This document shows, in pieces, positions 12,509-23,100 of a stretch of 64,000 nt of DNA. The stretch covers positions 1 to 64,000 of the forward strand of contig JARVKI010000028.1 in assembly GCA_036674765.1 (NCBI GenBank), read 5' to 3'. Under the pieces are notes generated by a model. The model was not told the DNA's origin and searched no databases. It saw only the letters and a list, made by a program, of their open reading frames with translations. This DNA is from Seiridium cupressi (taxonomy: Eukaryota; Ascomycota; Sordariomycetes; Amphisphaeriales; Sporocadaceae). The position numbers and the translations under genes were made by a program. Numbering within the stretch: position 1 is the stretch's first letter; every line of letters starts with the position of its first letter.

Positions 12509-13442
12509 TTATGACGTTGCCTCCTCGACCTTTGGGGCGTCGGTCTCAGCGTCGGCCTCGCCGAACAGGGCCTCGTTATCCTTCTGAGCCTGGAGGAAAG
12601 CATCTTTGAACTCGTTGGCATAATCCGCGTTGGCAAACCGAATGGCAAGCGTGACGGCCTCGGGCTCTCCCTCGCTCACATCAGCGGCGGCATTCCAGAC
12701 CCAGGATCGGTCGCTGCCAACATTGGGAGACAGCTTCATGTCAGGGACGACTATGATATCACATTAGCTGATGGTTCGGGTGCCAATACATAAAGATACG
12801 TACTGTAGTGGTTGGCGCAGACCTTGAGGGTCTTGTCGCGGCGCATCACCAGTCTGGTCTTTCCGTTCTCCTTGTGCTTGAGAAGACGCACATCACCGGT
12901 ACCACGCTCCTTCCACTCGCTGGACTCACGCACAAACTTGAACAGCTTGGCGCGCATCTTGAACATCTGCTCCTCGGCCTCCTCATTCGTCTTGACGTCG
13001 ACCTTTTCGGTCAACTTGACAACTGGTTCGAAGTGCACATCCTCGGACTCGGGGGCTTCTTCCTGTCAGCGCGAAAGCAGCAAGGTTAGCAACGGTATCA
13101 CGTAGTGTGGCGTTTGAGCGTAAGGGGACCAGCGGGGGCCCATATTCCAGCCTGTGAGGCTGGGCAGATAGGGAAGCATACCTCATCACCCTCCTTGGCG
13201 GCAGCGGCAGCGTCACGCTGGGCCTTGGCGCTGCCAGAGTTGTCGCCACGGTCCTCGTCGTCATCCTTCTTCTCCTTCTTTGCGCCGCCGCCGAACATGG
13301 AGAAGACGGAGGACGAGGTGACGGACGGCTTGGCATCTTCGGTGGCGTTGGTGGCCTCAACAGCGGCAGCGGCGGCAGGAGGGGCAGCCTCCTCAGGCTT
13401 GGTCTCCTCGACCTTGGGCTCGGTGTTCTCGGTGGCGCTCAT
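12509..13442 (-). CDS. Ran-binding protein 1 (RanBP1/Yrb1)
   Basis: Exons, in transcription order, are 13442-13182, 13062-12804 and 12750-12509, giving 253 residues. RanBP1 is a mainly cytoplasmic protein that binds Ran-GTP. It releases Ran from exported karyopherin complexes and co-stimulates RanGAP, so it closes each nuclear transport cycle. The N-terminal 90 residues are Ala/Glu/Lys-rich and disordered. The Ran-binding domain spans about 95-235, with [38 protein letters not shown] and [16 protein letters not shown]. The second splice (A|TC) restores the conserved NHYI-PDMKL junction, which supports both introns. The C terminus is acidic. ATG 13442 sits in a GACAAAATGAG context. Confidence 0.94.
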
Positions 13443-14761
13443 TTTGTCGGCGAAGTGTGGTAGCGTACGTGTTGTGGTTTCGAGATACGACTCTGTAGAC
13501 TATGGAAAGGCACAAAGTTAGTCGGTGAATGGCGAGGGCAGAGGTAGGCGGGGTGGTGACGCGGTCCAGGAATGGGTCATGTCTGTGATGAGCGAGACTC
13601 CCACAGCTGCTACTCACCTCGAGAGTACGGATTTGCAAGCTCAAAAATTGCAAGCTATGATGTGTGTCGCAAGTTCCCGGATGTCTGGCTCGGGCGCTTG
13701 GGCAGGAAGAAAATATGCAGTCGGCGTTGCTGGTGGGGGACGCAAACAAATGCCAAATGGAGGGGAAGCACTTCGGGCGTAGTTGCGGGCAGCCTTGAGC
13801 CCCTCCTCAAGTCAACAGCGTGCCCAGCTAGCGCAACGCGGTGGCCTACATGTACCTTTTGCGCCATTGCTGCCCGCAAAGTGACCTTTCATCTGCCCAG
13901 AAATCTTGCATGCCAATTTCTCAGGGTTTTGGTCTGTGCTCGCTGTGGGGTGACCCCTTTTGGACATGATAGCCAATGGGAATACGATAGTGAATTTGCC
14001 ACTACTACACTTCGTAGCAGTATCTAACTTGCCAATAGTCTACTTTATCGTGAGTTTAGTCCATGGGCCGTTGATTTGATACATTTCAAACGGCACCAAC
14101 GGCGACCTGTGCAGCTTTGAGCCAACTAGGTCGCTGTGGTGAGAAGCTCACTAAATATTTCAGCTGGGACGGAACCCCATGGTAAATCTCACATGAAAGG
14201 GGTTGTCAAGTTTTGTAGTGTCATCTACCATTCATCTATCGTGCGGTTTGGTGGCAAGTCGGATATTACGGTTTCATCAGCTGATGGCGTAGTGAGCAGC
14301 GCTAGCTCAAAATTGTAGTGCAATTGACACCGTGTGAGAGTTGCTTACCATTTAGATGCCTGTCCAACTACTTGGGAGTCCTTTAATTTTGCAACACATT
14401 CTACGGCCCATATCGGTTGATTTGTATACGGTTTCCCCCATGTCTCAATTGTCTACTAGTTAATGCAAAGCGATGTGGGAGGACGGCATGCGTCCATGGA
14501 TCAAGTCTTGACTGCCATCCCTAGTGACTCCATCCGTCCACACGGTGCCATAAACCATACCAACATCATTCGTGATGTGTAGTTCAGCATCTCGATTTCT
14601 CTATGAGGCTACTCCGCGGTCGATTGAGAGGAGATAAAATGCTGCTGGCCACAAATCGAAACCCCTCAAAAGTCAAACCATCAATACAGATCCGAAAACG
14701 CCATCCCCAAATTCCATCCTGACCAACCGTGGTATAAGCGCGCGACAAAGTGCGATTAACT
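13443..14761. other. Intergenic DNA upstream of RanBP1
   Basis: The RanBP1 promoter and leader occupy the low-coordinate part; the rest is 3' flank of the membrane protein gene. I see no gene and no marked repeat. Confidence 0.55.
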
Positions 14762-16717
14762 CTAAGGACATCTCTCGAAAGCTCCCCATGCCCAGCCTCT
14801 TGCCTCGTGGCCTTGTCGGGTCTCCAGCTTGCGGCGTGCCTGGATCTCCTTCTTGACGCTGTTCGCTCTTGCATGACTAGCGATAGCAGCTTCTTGTTGC
14901 TTCTTCTGATAGTAAGGACCGGCAGCCGCGAGGTACTGCTCGTACTCGGCAGTCTGACCGCTCCACCAAAGCCATTGTAGCTTTGAATTCAGCTGCGCGT
15001 GCAAGACGAGCAAGGTAGCTTCGTCTTGCAAGTCCTGTGCCGTTCGAGCGAGCTCCTTGCGAGCTTGCTCCACGCGGCCCTCGGGGAAAGGCTGCTTGAC
15101 GAGGTCTGCAAGTTGACCAGGGAGACTGAAGGCAGCCGAGGTAGCATCTTGAAATCCTTGCATAATCGAGTCAGTGACAGACGCTGGTTTCGACATCAAG
15201 TCAAAGGCCGGACTACAGGTCTCCTCAACCCACGTCGTGGTGCCATTGAGTGTGTCCACAACCGTCTGTGCGAAGCCTTTCATGAGCTGCTTACCAGCGT
15301 CCAAGGCATCCACGATGATGAAGCTGCCGAAGTTGACCTGGAATGTCTCCTTAATCTTCGGCTTGCGCGTAGTAGCAATAGAAACATCAAGGATACCGTA
15401 AGCTTCCTCGTGGGGAACTTCAATGATGAAGCCCTCGTCAGTGTCGGCGATTGTGATAAACTCGGATGAGACATCGCCAGAACCACGGCTTACGGAGATC
15501 ATGACTGCGTGCTTTGCAAGCCATGATGTCTTGAACTGCTGGGGAACTCTAAGCAGTATCTCATTCCGGCCATGGACGTCAGCTGAACAGAGGTTTTGTC
15601 TCACATGGAGACTTGAATCGGGCGCGATGCTAGCAACGCTCTTCGACGAGGTTGTCGTCTGCAATGCGTGAGATTGGATCTTGGTAGAAGTGACGATTGA
15701 GGTCACAGTTGACGTCGAAATCAGTATCTCTGCAGTAGAAGGAGTTGCAATGGATGATACGGATGCGACCGGCACGGTAGTCAATACTTCCGTCGCAGTC
15801 GTGGAGTCGCTGGTCATATATTGGCTGATGTATCGACTGGTGAAGATCAGTGCGGTCAGGAACAAGCAGCGTGCGCAGATTTGCCGTACACTGGTGTCGT
15901 ATCTGAAGAACTCCACAGCCTCTTCATAGAGATTTCGGATCGAGTGACGTGCCCCCAAGACCTTAACCCTCAAGAGTTTTGGGTGAGCCTCCTTCGCATT
16001 ATCTTTGACCGTTCCAGTGGAGTTCGCTGATGCACGGCCTTTAGTCAAACCGGCAGCAGAGAGCGCTCGCTCCAGCATACTGTCAGCATAGTCTTCGCCT
16101 GAGGTAGAGGCTTGATGAGACACATGGATAGAGTCAGGCGTGAAGAGCTCCGTAGGATGCTCGAGACTTCGCTCCGCCATGGTCATATCAACTTCATGGT
16201 CTTCCTCATCCGTCAGAACGGCACTGTCATCTGGTGCTGCTGCGGTATGATCTGCGTCCAGCTCCTCGTCCTCCTCTTCGTCATCATCATCAGAAGAGTC
16301 CGTATCGACGTCGTTGGTGTAAGCATCAGTGCCGGTGTCGGTGTCGGCGAGGCTATGGACGTCGTCGCCTAGCTCAGAGGCTGGCCGCTCGTAGATAGAG
16401 TCAGCAGCCCCTGGCTGGGTCTCACCATCGGTGCCGATGACCTCGTAGTCATCGGTGATGCTTGCATCCAGCGGGGCATCGTCGGGAAAGTTTGAGGGCC
16501 GCATGATGTCTGGTTGACTCGAGGAAACCCAGTTGGTCAGTCGTCTATTTCCCACCGGACGAGGGAACCGGAGAGTCGGGACTGAATTCGAGGTTGTGGC
16601 ACCGCGTGTAGGTGCTTGTGGTGTGCGTTGATTGTTGGTGGGCGGCTTAGTTGTAGTTACTTCCGAAACAGCTTCAGGTAGGTCGATGGTAGGAGCAGGT
16701 GATCCCGGCTGTTCCAT
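14762..16717 (-). CDS. Uncharacterised single-pass membrane protein
   Basis: An intronless frame of 651 residues from ATG 16717. I do not recognise a named family. The N-terminal ~275 residues are acidic and disordered, with a run of Asp/Glu at about 139-155. A basic stretch (LLRVKVLGARHSIRNLYEE, about 248-266) precedes one hydrophobic segment (CLFLTALIFTSRYI, about 284-297). After it come a Ser/Thr-rich linker to about 375 and a compact region (about 380-480) with a CSADVHGRNEILLRVP stretch. A helical, charged C-terminal part (about 545-640) looks coiled-coil. The shape suggests an acidic cytosolic or nucleoplasmic tail anchored in a membrane, possibly ER or nuclear envelope; that location is inference. 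The length, composition and single long frame make a real gene likely. Confidence 0.8.
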   Translation of the reverse strand: MEQPGSPAPTIDLPEAVSEVTTTKPPTNNQRTPQAPTRGATTSNSVPTLRFPRPVGNRRLTNWVSSSQPDIMRPSNFPDDAPLDASITDDYEVIGTDGETQPGAADSIYERPASELGDDVHSLADTDTGTDAYTNDVDTDSSDDDDEEEDEELDADHTAAAPDDSAVLTDEEDHEVDMTMAERSLEHPTELFTPDSIHVSHQASTSGEDYADSMLERALSAAGLTKGRASANSTGTVKDNAKEAHPKLLRVKVLGARHSIRNLYEEAVEFFRYDTSVRQICARCLFLTALIFTSRYISQYMTSDSTTATEVLTTVPVASVSSIATPSTAEILISTSTVTSIVTSTKIQSHALQTTTSSKSVASIAPDSSLHVRQNLCSADVHGRNEILLRVPQQFKTSWLAKHAVMISVSRGSGDVSSEFITIADTDEGFIIEVPHEEAYGILDVSIATTRKPKIKETFQVNFGSFIIVDALDAGKQLMKGFAQTVVDTLNGTTTWVEETCSPAFDLMSKPASVTDSIMQGFQDATSAAFSLPGQLADLVKQPFPEGRVEQARKELARTAQDLQDEATLLVLHAQLNSKLQWLWWSGQTAEYEQYLAAAGPYYQKKQQEAAIASHARANSVKKEIQARRKLETRQGHEARGWAWGAFERCP

Positions 16718-19250
16718 AACGCAGCGTGAGATGACCTTCCTCGTCTCACGTCATACCTCGAGTTCACCGCGATGACCTGGCAAATCGAGGATGACAAGAC
16801 GCAGAAAGTCTGAAGGCCGAAGACTGTAGGCTGTCGCGATGGTGCGGGGCTGCTATGAGAGGGAGGTGTGATACAGGTGCCTGAGTATTCGACGACAGTG
16901 GGAGGTGAGGGTGAGGCAGGCTAAGCTTCGGTCAGCTTGCAGTGGAAGCAGATGGATAATCTTGGTGTAGTTGAGTGCCTGGTGAACATGGGGCGATCTT
17001 GCCAAATATGTTCGAAAAGTCGTGCGGAGATAGTTTGTGAGGTCAAAGAGAAGGTATCAAAAGATGAGTTCATTCCACAGTCTCCAAGGTTCGTGCTTGC
17101 CTTGGATGCCTACGACCTACGTTGAGCTGCCTTACAGCGATAAATGGATAAGCAAGTCGAATGGAGGGGCAGTTCTGAGGGGGTGGGTCAGGGTAACTGG
17201 CTGACAGGGTGTCTGGGGAGCCCGGGGGGCTGCCGTTTCCTACCAATTCCGTGCGTATGGAGACCCTGCTAAGTTGCCGTGTTGATAAGACGGGCTTGGG
17301 CGCGTCAGTCGGCCTTAATGGCCATGATACTCGATATGTTGGCAGGAGCGGCTATCTATGGAGATGGATTTAGTCTTTGCTATCGAATAAATCTGAAATG
17401 GCTCGAGGGGGATGCGCCAGCGCAAGGTTGTCGTTTTAACTGTGGCAGAACTTCAGGCATGGAGGGGCAGAGGGGCAGAGGGGCACATGGGGGGAGGCAG
17501 TCCTCAAGGCAGCTGCAATGTGTAATATGACGCCTTTGTGCACCCAAGCGTTATGGCAATGTTCTTGGGAAAGAACGGGACTATGGGATTGCCATGCAAA
17601 GGTGGGGTGACCTGCAGTTACGATAATGAAAGTTTATAGACCTCACCAGCGTAAGACCAACTCTCCCTTTGCCCTTCTCTATCTTAAGCATTGTCTCTTA
17701 CTGTTCGGATGAGCCCTTCATATCTATCATGACTCTACACATTCAGCTCGTCTCCGACTTGCCGGTGCTGTATCTTCCTAAGCCGAGACGGTTCTGGGGT
17801 GGAAACATCCCATCGGTTCTCCGCCGAGTACAATGTAGTTTATCACTTATCGCAAGGGAGGAGCGGCCTATCCCTGCTAGCTATGACTCTTAGGCGCTCA
17901 CGCGTTCGTTTTGGGCGCCCATCAAACTGCGGGGGCCCTAATTCAAGAATGACGCTAGAGACATGATACAGCCGTCTGGCCGTCTTCATTTTCCTCCATG
18001 TCGACCACATCAACACCGAGCTTGAGGGGTAATTCTGCGTCGCCGTCTCCGTGATTCGCGGTAGGCACAAGCCCTGTACCCCCATGAATCAAACGTATCG
18101 GCGATTCAAGGACATCTGTTTAGGCGTGGATTAGGGGTTTCATGAGGTTGACTGGTAAGCGCAGATTTGAGAGTTTCGGCTCTGCAGCTGATCACGCCCC
18201 ATTCAGCTAGTGCTAGTTCACGCTATACTATATGCAGTGGCCATAGCAGCAATTAGAAGGGTCCTCTGGATATAGATAGGCGTTCGGACTACTTGGCACA
18301 CATTTGTAAAGGCATCTACCTATATCACCGCCATATCCTCAACAAAGATAGGCGCTTGATATCCATCCAGGCTCTTGTAGCGCAATAGAAGAGCTCGCTC
18401 ACTCCCAATGGCCAGATGTCGACCGGCAAACACGCAGCATCCGCGGAGTCCAAGAATAGTAAAAATCGGCAGTTCCAAGTTTTAAATTGGTAATCTCTAT
18501 TAGACCTGGAATTAGTCGGTCTCGACTTGTCGGTGTGTTCATCATCAAGCTGAGGAAGGAATTTAATTTCATCCTACGAAATACACAACGTGAATACTGA
18601 AATGTACAAAAGTCGTATAACCAAACTCAACTTCAAGTTTGGTATCGTACACTTTCAAAGCGCAGCCACTGCTGAAAATTGTATGTGGATGGATATGAAG
18701 CTTAAGGGGAAATCATGAATGGAGCAGATGAATCAAACGTTGCAAGCAGCATCACCACTTCATTACTACATCTCATACATAATCTATCATAGGCCATTTT
18801 GCTGTCATAGCTTCATGTAGTATTCCCGAATCGTGCCAGACTCTTGGTGTCCTTGACGCCACGTTCCATTCAGGAAAACACCATGATTTCATCGATACCA
18901 TCCAGTCAAACCCCAAACCGACCTCTATATGAGAGACAATGAAATGCAAAAAAAAATTCACCATCTAATCGCAGTTGTATCGAGGCGATAGACTTCCACA
19001 ACGCCATACGGGCCCATTTTGCCATTTGAGGGTGATAAGGACAGTAGGGGATCTTTTCCTAAGTTGAGACTGCCCCCGTAAAACATGACTTCGCACCGCA
19101 GCCATGGGTAGAAGAACCAAAAAAAATTCGTATCAAGGGGTATCATATGCGCGCGTAACCACATTGCTCAACAAACAGCAAAGAGATGATTCGTAGAGGG
19201 CGGAGAGGTTTTTAACACCGTGATGTGAGGTCGTTGGTAGCAGACCCTGA
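16718..19250. other. Intergenic DNA, 2.5 kb
   Basis: The first ~400 bases are probably promoter of the membrane protein gene. A short GGGGCAGA tandem (about 17463-17485) is present. The part near 19.2 kb is 3' flank of the phosducin-like gene. No gene is supported. Confidence 0.55.
17463..17485. repeat. GGGGCAGA short tandem repeat
   Basis: Nearly three successive copies of an 8-base G-rich unit in intergenic DNA, followed by further G runs. Confidence 0.8.
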
Positions 19251-20187
19251 TCAGAGAACGCCGTTCTTCTCAAAAACTCTTCGGAGGGAGTTGGTGTCAA
19301 AGTCCTCGTCTTCGGGAATCATGTCAATGATGCCGGTCATGTTGGCAATGAGGTCTCCTTGGTTTTTGTACGCCAAAACTGTCGGTACGGCAGCATTGTC
19401 AAATTCGATGTCTTCGTAGTGGATCTTCACAAAGTGAATATACGGATGTTCAGTGACCAGCGGCCGTAATGCATCATGAATGAGGCTGGATACTTGGCAC
19501 TGCGATATATTAGCTTAGGGATCGTCGGGAATGCTACGTATCATTTGGCCTTACCTCGTGATCATAGACAAATACTACCACGACTGTCTCCCTGCCGACC
19601 TTCTCGATGGCGTCCAGATAGCCGAGAGCATCGACCGTGTCCATACGGCCGAACATGCGTAGACTGGGGCTGGTTCTCCGGTTGCGGATGCCGTCCCTCG
19701 CCTCTTGCTCGAGCTCTTGTCGCCTGGCCTCTCGCCATTGTTGGAGAAAGGCGGCCTCATCTCCGTCCATTTCCCCTTCGCTATCCTCACTCTGGCTGCT
19801 GGTATCCTTGGCCTTCACGTTGCCCATACCGAATACGGATCGCCTGGCGGCGCGGACCTTATCCCGCCATCTGCTCTGGCGGGCCTCTTCGTATGCTCTT
19901 GCGTCGGCAATGACCCCCTTCACACCTGTGGCACGGCCCGAGTCGAAGCTTGCCGGTGGGAGCTTAAAGTTGCCAGCCTCGGCAGGGCTTCTGATACTGG
20001 GCATACGCATGGCGGCGTCTATCTGTTCGTTGAGGTAGCGATCTTCTTCGTCTTCTTCACTGTCCCCGTCTTCGCGGTCGTAATCTCTATCCTCGGGATG
20101 TACTCGAGGACTGTCACTGCCAGAGTTCTTGTTCAAGAGATCTTGGAATTCCTCTTGGGCCGGTGTTGGGTTGGTAGCGGAGGACAT
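19251..20187 (-). CDS. Phosducin-like protein (G-beta-gamma regulator or chaperone)
   Basis: Exons 20187-19555 and 19499-19251 give 293 residues; the 55-nt intron has GTAAGG and CGCAG ends. Phosducin-like proteins carry a thioredoxin-like fold without redox activity. They bind G-beta-gamma and, with the CCT chaperonin, help assemble it; fungal members such as BDM-1 are needed for G-beta function. Seen: an acidic N-terminal part (EDGDSEEDEEDRYLNEQID); a helical charged middle (AFLQQWREARRQELE, about 150-164); and a C-terminal thioredoxin-like region (from about 180). The VVVVFVYDHE strand runs into the splice and continues as CQVSSLIHDAL, then FVKIHYEDIEFDNAAVPTVL. ATG 20187 is the first in-frame ATG (MSSATNPTP). 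The G-beta gene lies 6.7 kb upstream on the same strand. Confidence 0.9.
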
Positions 20188-23100
20188 GGTGGCTAACACG
20201 GGACGGGGGTCCTCGAACAGTTTTATGCGCGTCGAAGGTGTGCAAGGTCGGTACCGGAAAGGAAGGAAGAAAGCGGTTTGGGGCTTTGCCGGACAGACCG
20301 CGTGGTTGTGGATTAGGGTAAAGGAGCCAGTGTGTCGGATTGTGTGGTTGGTCAGGTCTGTGGGTGTCCAGGATCAATTCTTCTGGAACAAAAGAAGAAG
20401 GCAGCGGTAGGCCTGCACGGCGAACGGGTACGAGATTGGCCCAGTGACGAGTTGAGGACAGGTGTGATTGCGGCGCAGGGAGCAACCAACAAAGGGCACG
20501 CGCTGGGGACCTGGCCCCTGGTCTGCGTCAGGGTGTTTCAGGGTCAAAGAGCCCAGCCAACCGGGGTGAACAGAACGCGGGCTAGTGCGCTTAATGCTTG
20601 CCAATATCGTGGAGCAGAGAGATTCGATGACGGGAGACCGTTATAGAAGTGCTGGGGTCAGAGTCGCATCGACTCTCGTGGCGAAGAGGGGGAAACGACG
20701 GCGTGGTTGAGTCCGAATTGTATGTGAGATCGTGGAGCGCTGCCAGTCTCAAGTCAGCACGAGGCAGCTCGTCAGTAGTCGCGGCCGCGCAGTGGTTGGA
20801 AAAGAAAAAATGCAAAGGCTCGAGAGGAATACAAACCTGGTCACGGGCTCAAGTACATAAGCTCGACGTTGTTTAGTCGGAAAGGTAGCAGGGGAGGTCG
20901 AAAATAAACATAGACCACACACAGTCAGTCACACATGTGCGTTCTCTTGTTGAGACGGACGGGGGTGCGTCGTGGCCACACAGGCGCAGCTCAGCCCAAA
21001 TCGTGCAGTGCAGCGCAATGCAGTGGATGGATGGAATGCAGGATAAATTAGTGGCGTGCAGGGATTAAAAAACGTGGCATGGGCGTACGGCCGACGGCTA
21101 GGTTCGCTGGTCGAATTTCCAGTCCAGGGTTTCAACCTCGAGTCTCATCTACAGAAGCTTCAGACCGCCAGCTTCTCTTCCAAGGCCGTAATTGACAGGC
21201 CATGTCACGCAACCCCCGACTATCTTGCCGTTCGGAGAATAAGCACACCATGTGCAACAGTCAAGGAGGAAACATCGCACCAATAGTCTGGCCACGGCAG
21301 TTTCATACTCGACAAGCCTTTGGAAGCAGCCGTCCAGTACCTCCATGTTCCTAGCCTAGGTTGGGCGCGACGGCCCCCTCACATCCCGTACAGTCAGGTG
21401 TGAAGCACCTGGGCATTTGATTAGAATGGCTTGGTTCTGTAGCCCGGCTCAATTGGATTTTAATTCAATGCGACGCTTCGGTAGTTGTCCCAGAGAGTGT
21501 CACGGGTACGTATCCTCATTTCCCAAGTGCCGCTAATTCCAAGCGGGACAGGCATCGTCACCACCGCCGTCGTCAATCAAGCAAGGCCGGCCCACTCTCA
21601 CATGAAGATTCAACGTCGCAACTCACGATTGGAGATCGGGATGTTTTTCGACCATCAGATCAAGGGCTGCATGACCAAGGGTGCCACCAGGTGGGAAAAG
21701 GGGAGTCGCAAGTTTCTTCCCAATTGTTTCTTCCTGCGGGCGCTTGGCAACGGCTCTCAACACGAGGAGCCATGCCAGGATAGCATGACAGGCTACCATG
21801 TAATCACTGCTTCTGGTCTACAAAGCAGGAGCCCCAGAAAGGTTACCACTTCGTATTGGACGTCGGCAGGATGATACTAGAAACCATTAGGCACCCTATG
21901 GATCCATCAGGCTCGAGTCCATGGGCCCCCGTTTACTGATGCCACAAGCAACTAGGTACGTTATGTAAACGAACATGTGGGTGTGCTGTTCCAACGCTAT
22001 GCGTGGCCGTGCAATGGACACTCTTCCAAAAGGAGCATCAGCTCATCAGTCGACTCAGCCGATGCGTTGTTATTCAGCATAAGGCTGTGTGCTTCATCTA
22101 GTGCTCCTTCGTCTATCTGACTGGAAGGTGGGCTGTTTGCATAATCCTCCCTGGCCAAAAGGTCTCCATTCCTTCTAGAAGGCTTCGAAGTCCCCTCCGC
22201 CAAGAAAATTAGCTGTTTCAAAATAAACCAACGGTCAGCGGTCTCCTGTCCGGTCTCGCCGCCGCAAAGTGCCGACTCATCGAACCCCAGATATGGCTAA
22301 TGCAGGGGAGGTGGATTCTTTGTAGCAGCCGCAGCATGAAGAGCTTCATCTCTCATGCCATGTCCGGAAGGCCATGACTGGACCGGTATGCAGGAATATT
22401 CAATCTGCTGTTATTGATGGACAGCATGGCAAAGGGGAAATCAAAGCTCCGCCGCGAATATGCAAGCGGCGGCTTCCTGGTCACATCCGGGGCTTGGGAA
22501 CTCCTGCAGCCTGCAACATAGCGTTGCAGTCTCTGGTGCGGGAAGCGTAGTATTTTGTAGTAGAAGCGAGCGGTCTTGCTGCAGGCAACCACTGACGATG
22601 GCTCGTCGAAAACCCAGGATGGCTAAAAGAATGCCGCTTTTCAACGGAACCCTCTCCGTCGATCCAGTTCCCGGCTATCGATAGGTAATTGAGGTGTCAT
22701 GATGCACATGGTCTGGGGCAGATTTAGGGCGTTTCAGTCTATCGCCACGTGTTTTGACACTTCATTGTTGATATGTCTAAGCCTATCACCTTCTCAAGAT
22801 ACATTGTCCATGGCTCCCATGGTTATCGTCAGACCAATGATCTCCTCATGCCGGGCTGACCGGCTCAAATAAGTGGACGAGTTTGTTTCAAGCGGATGTT
22901 TCGGCAGTCGATCAAATCGACACGAATAAACATCCCCTCTGCCACCGCCGTCGTCAGGATGGGCGGCGGGGTAGGAAACATTTTTAAGTTTCGTCACCTA
23001 TTATCGGATGAATATCTCCATCGGCGATGCTGTCTTCACTGGCCTGTAAGCGCTGCCGCCCTGCCAGCCTGCCTTGACGCCTGGTCTTAGAAGGGTCTTT

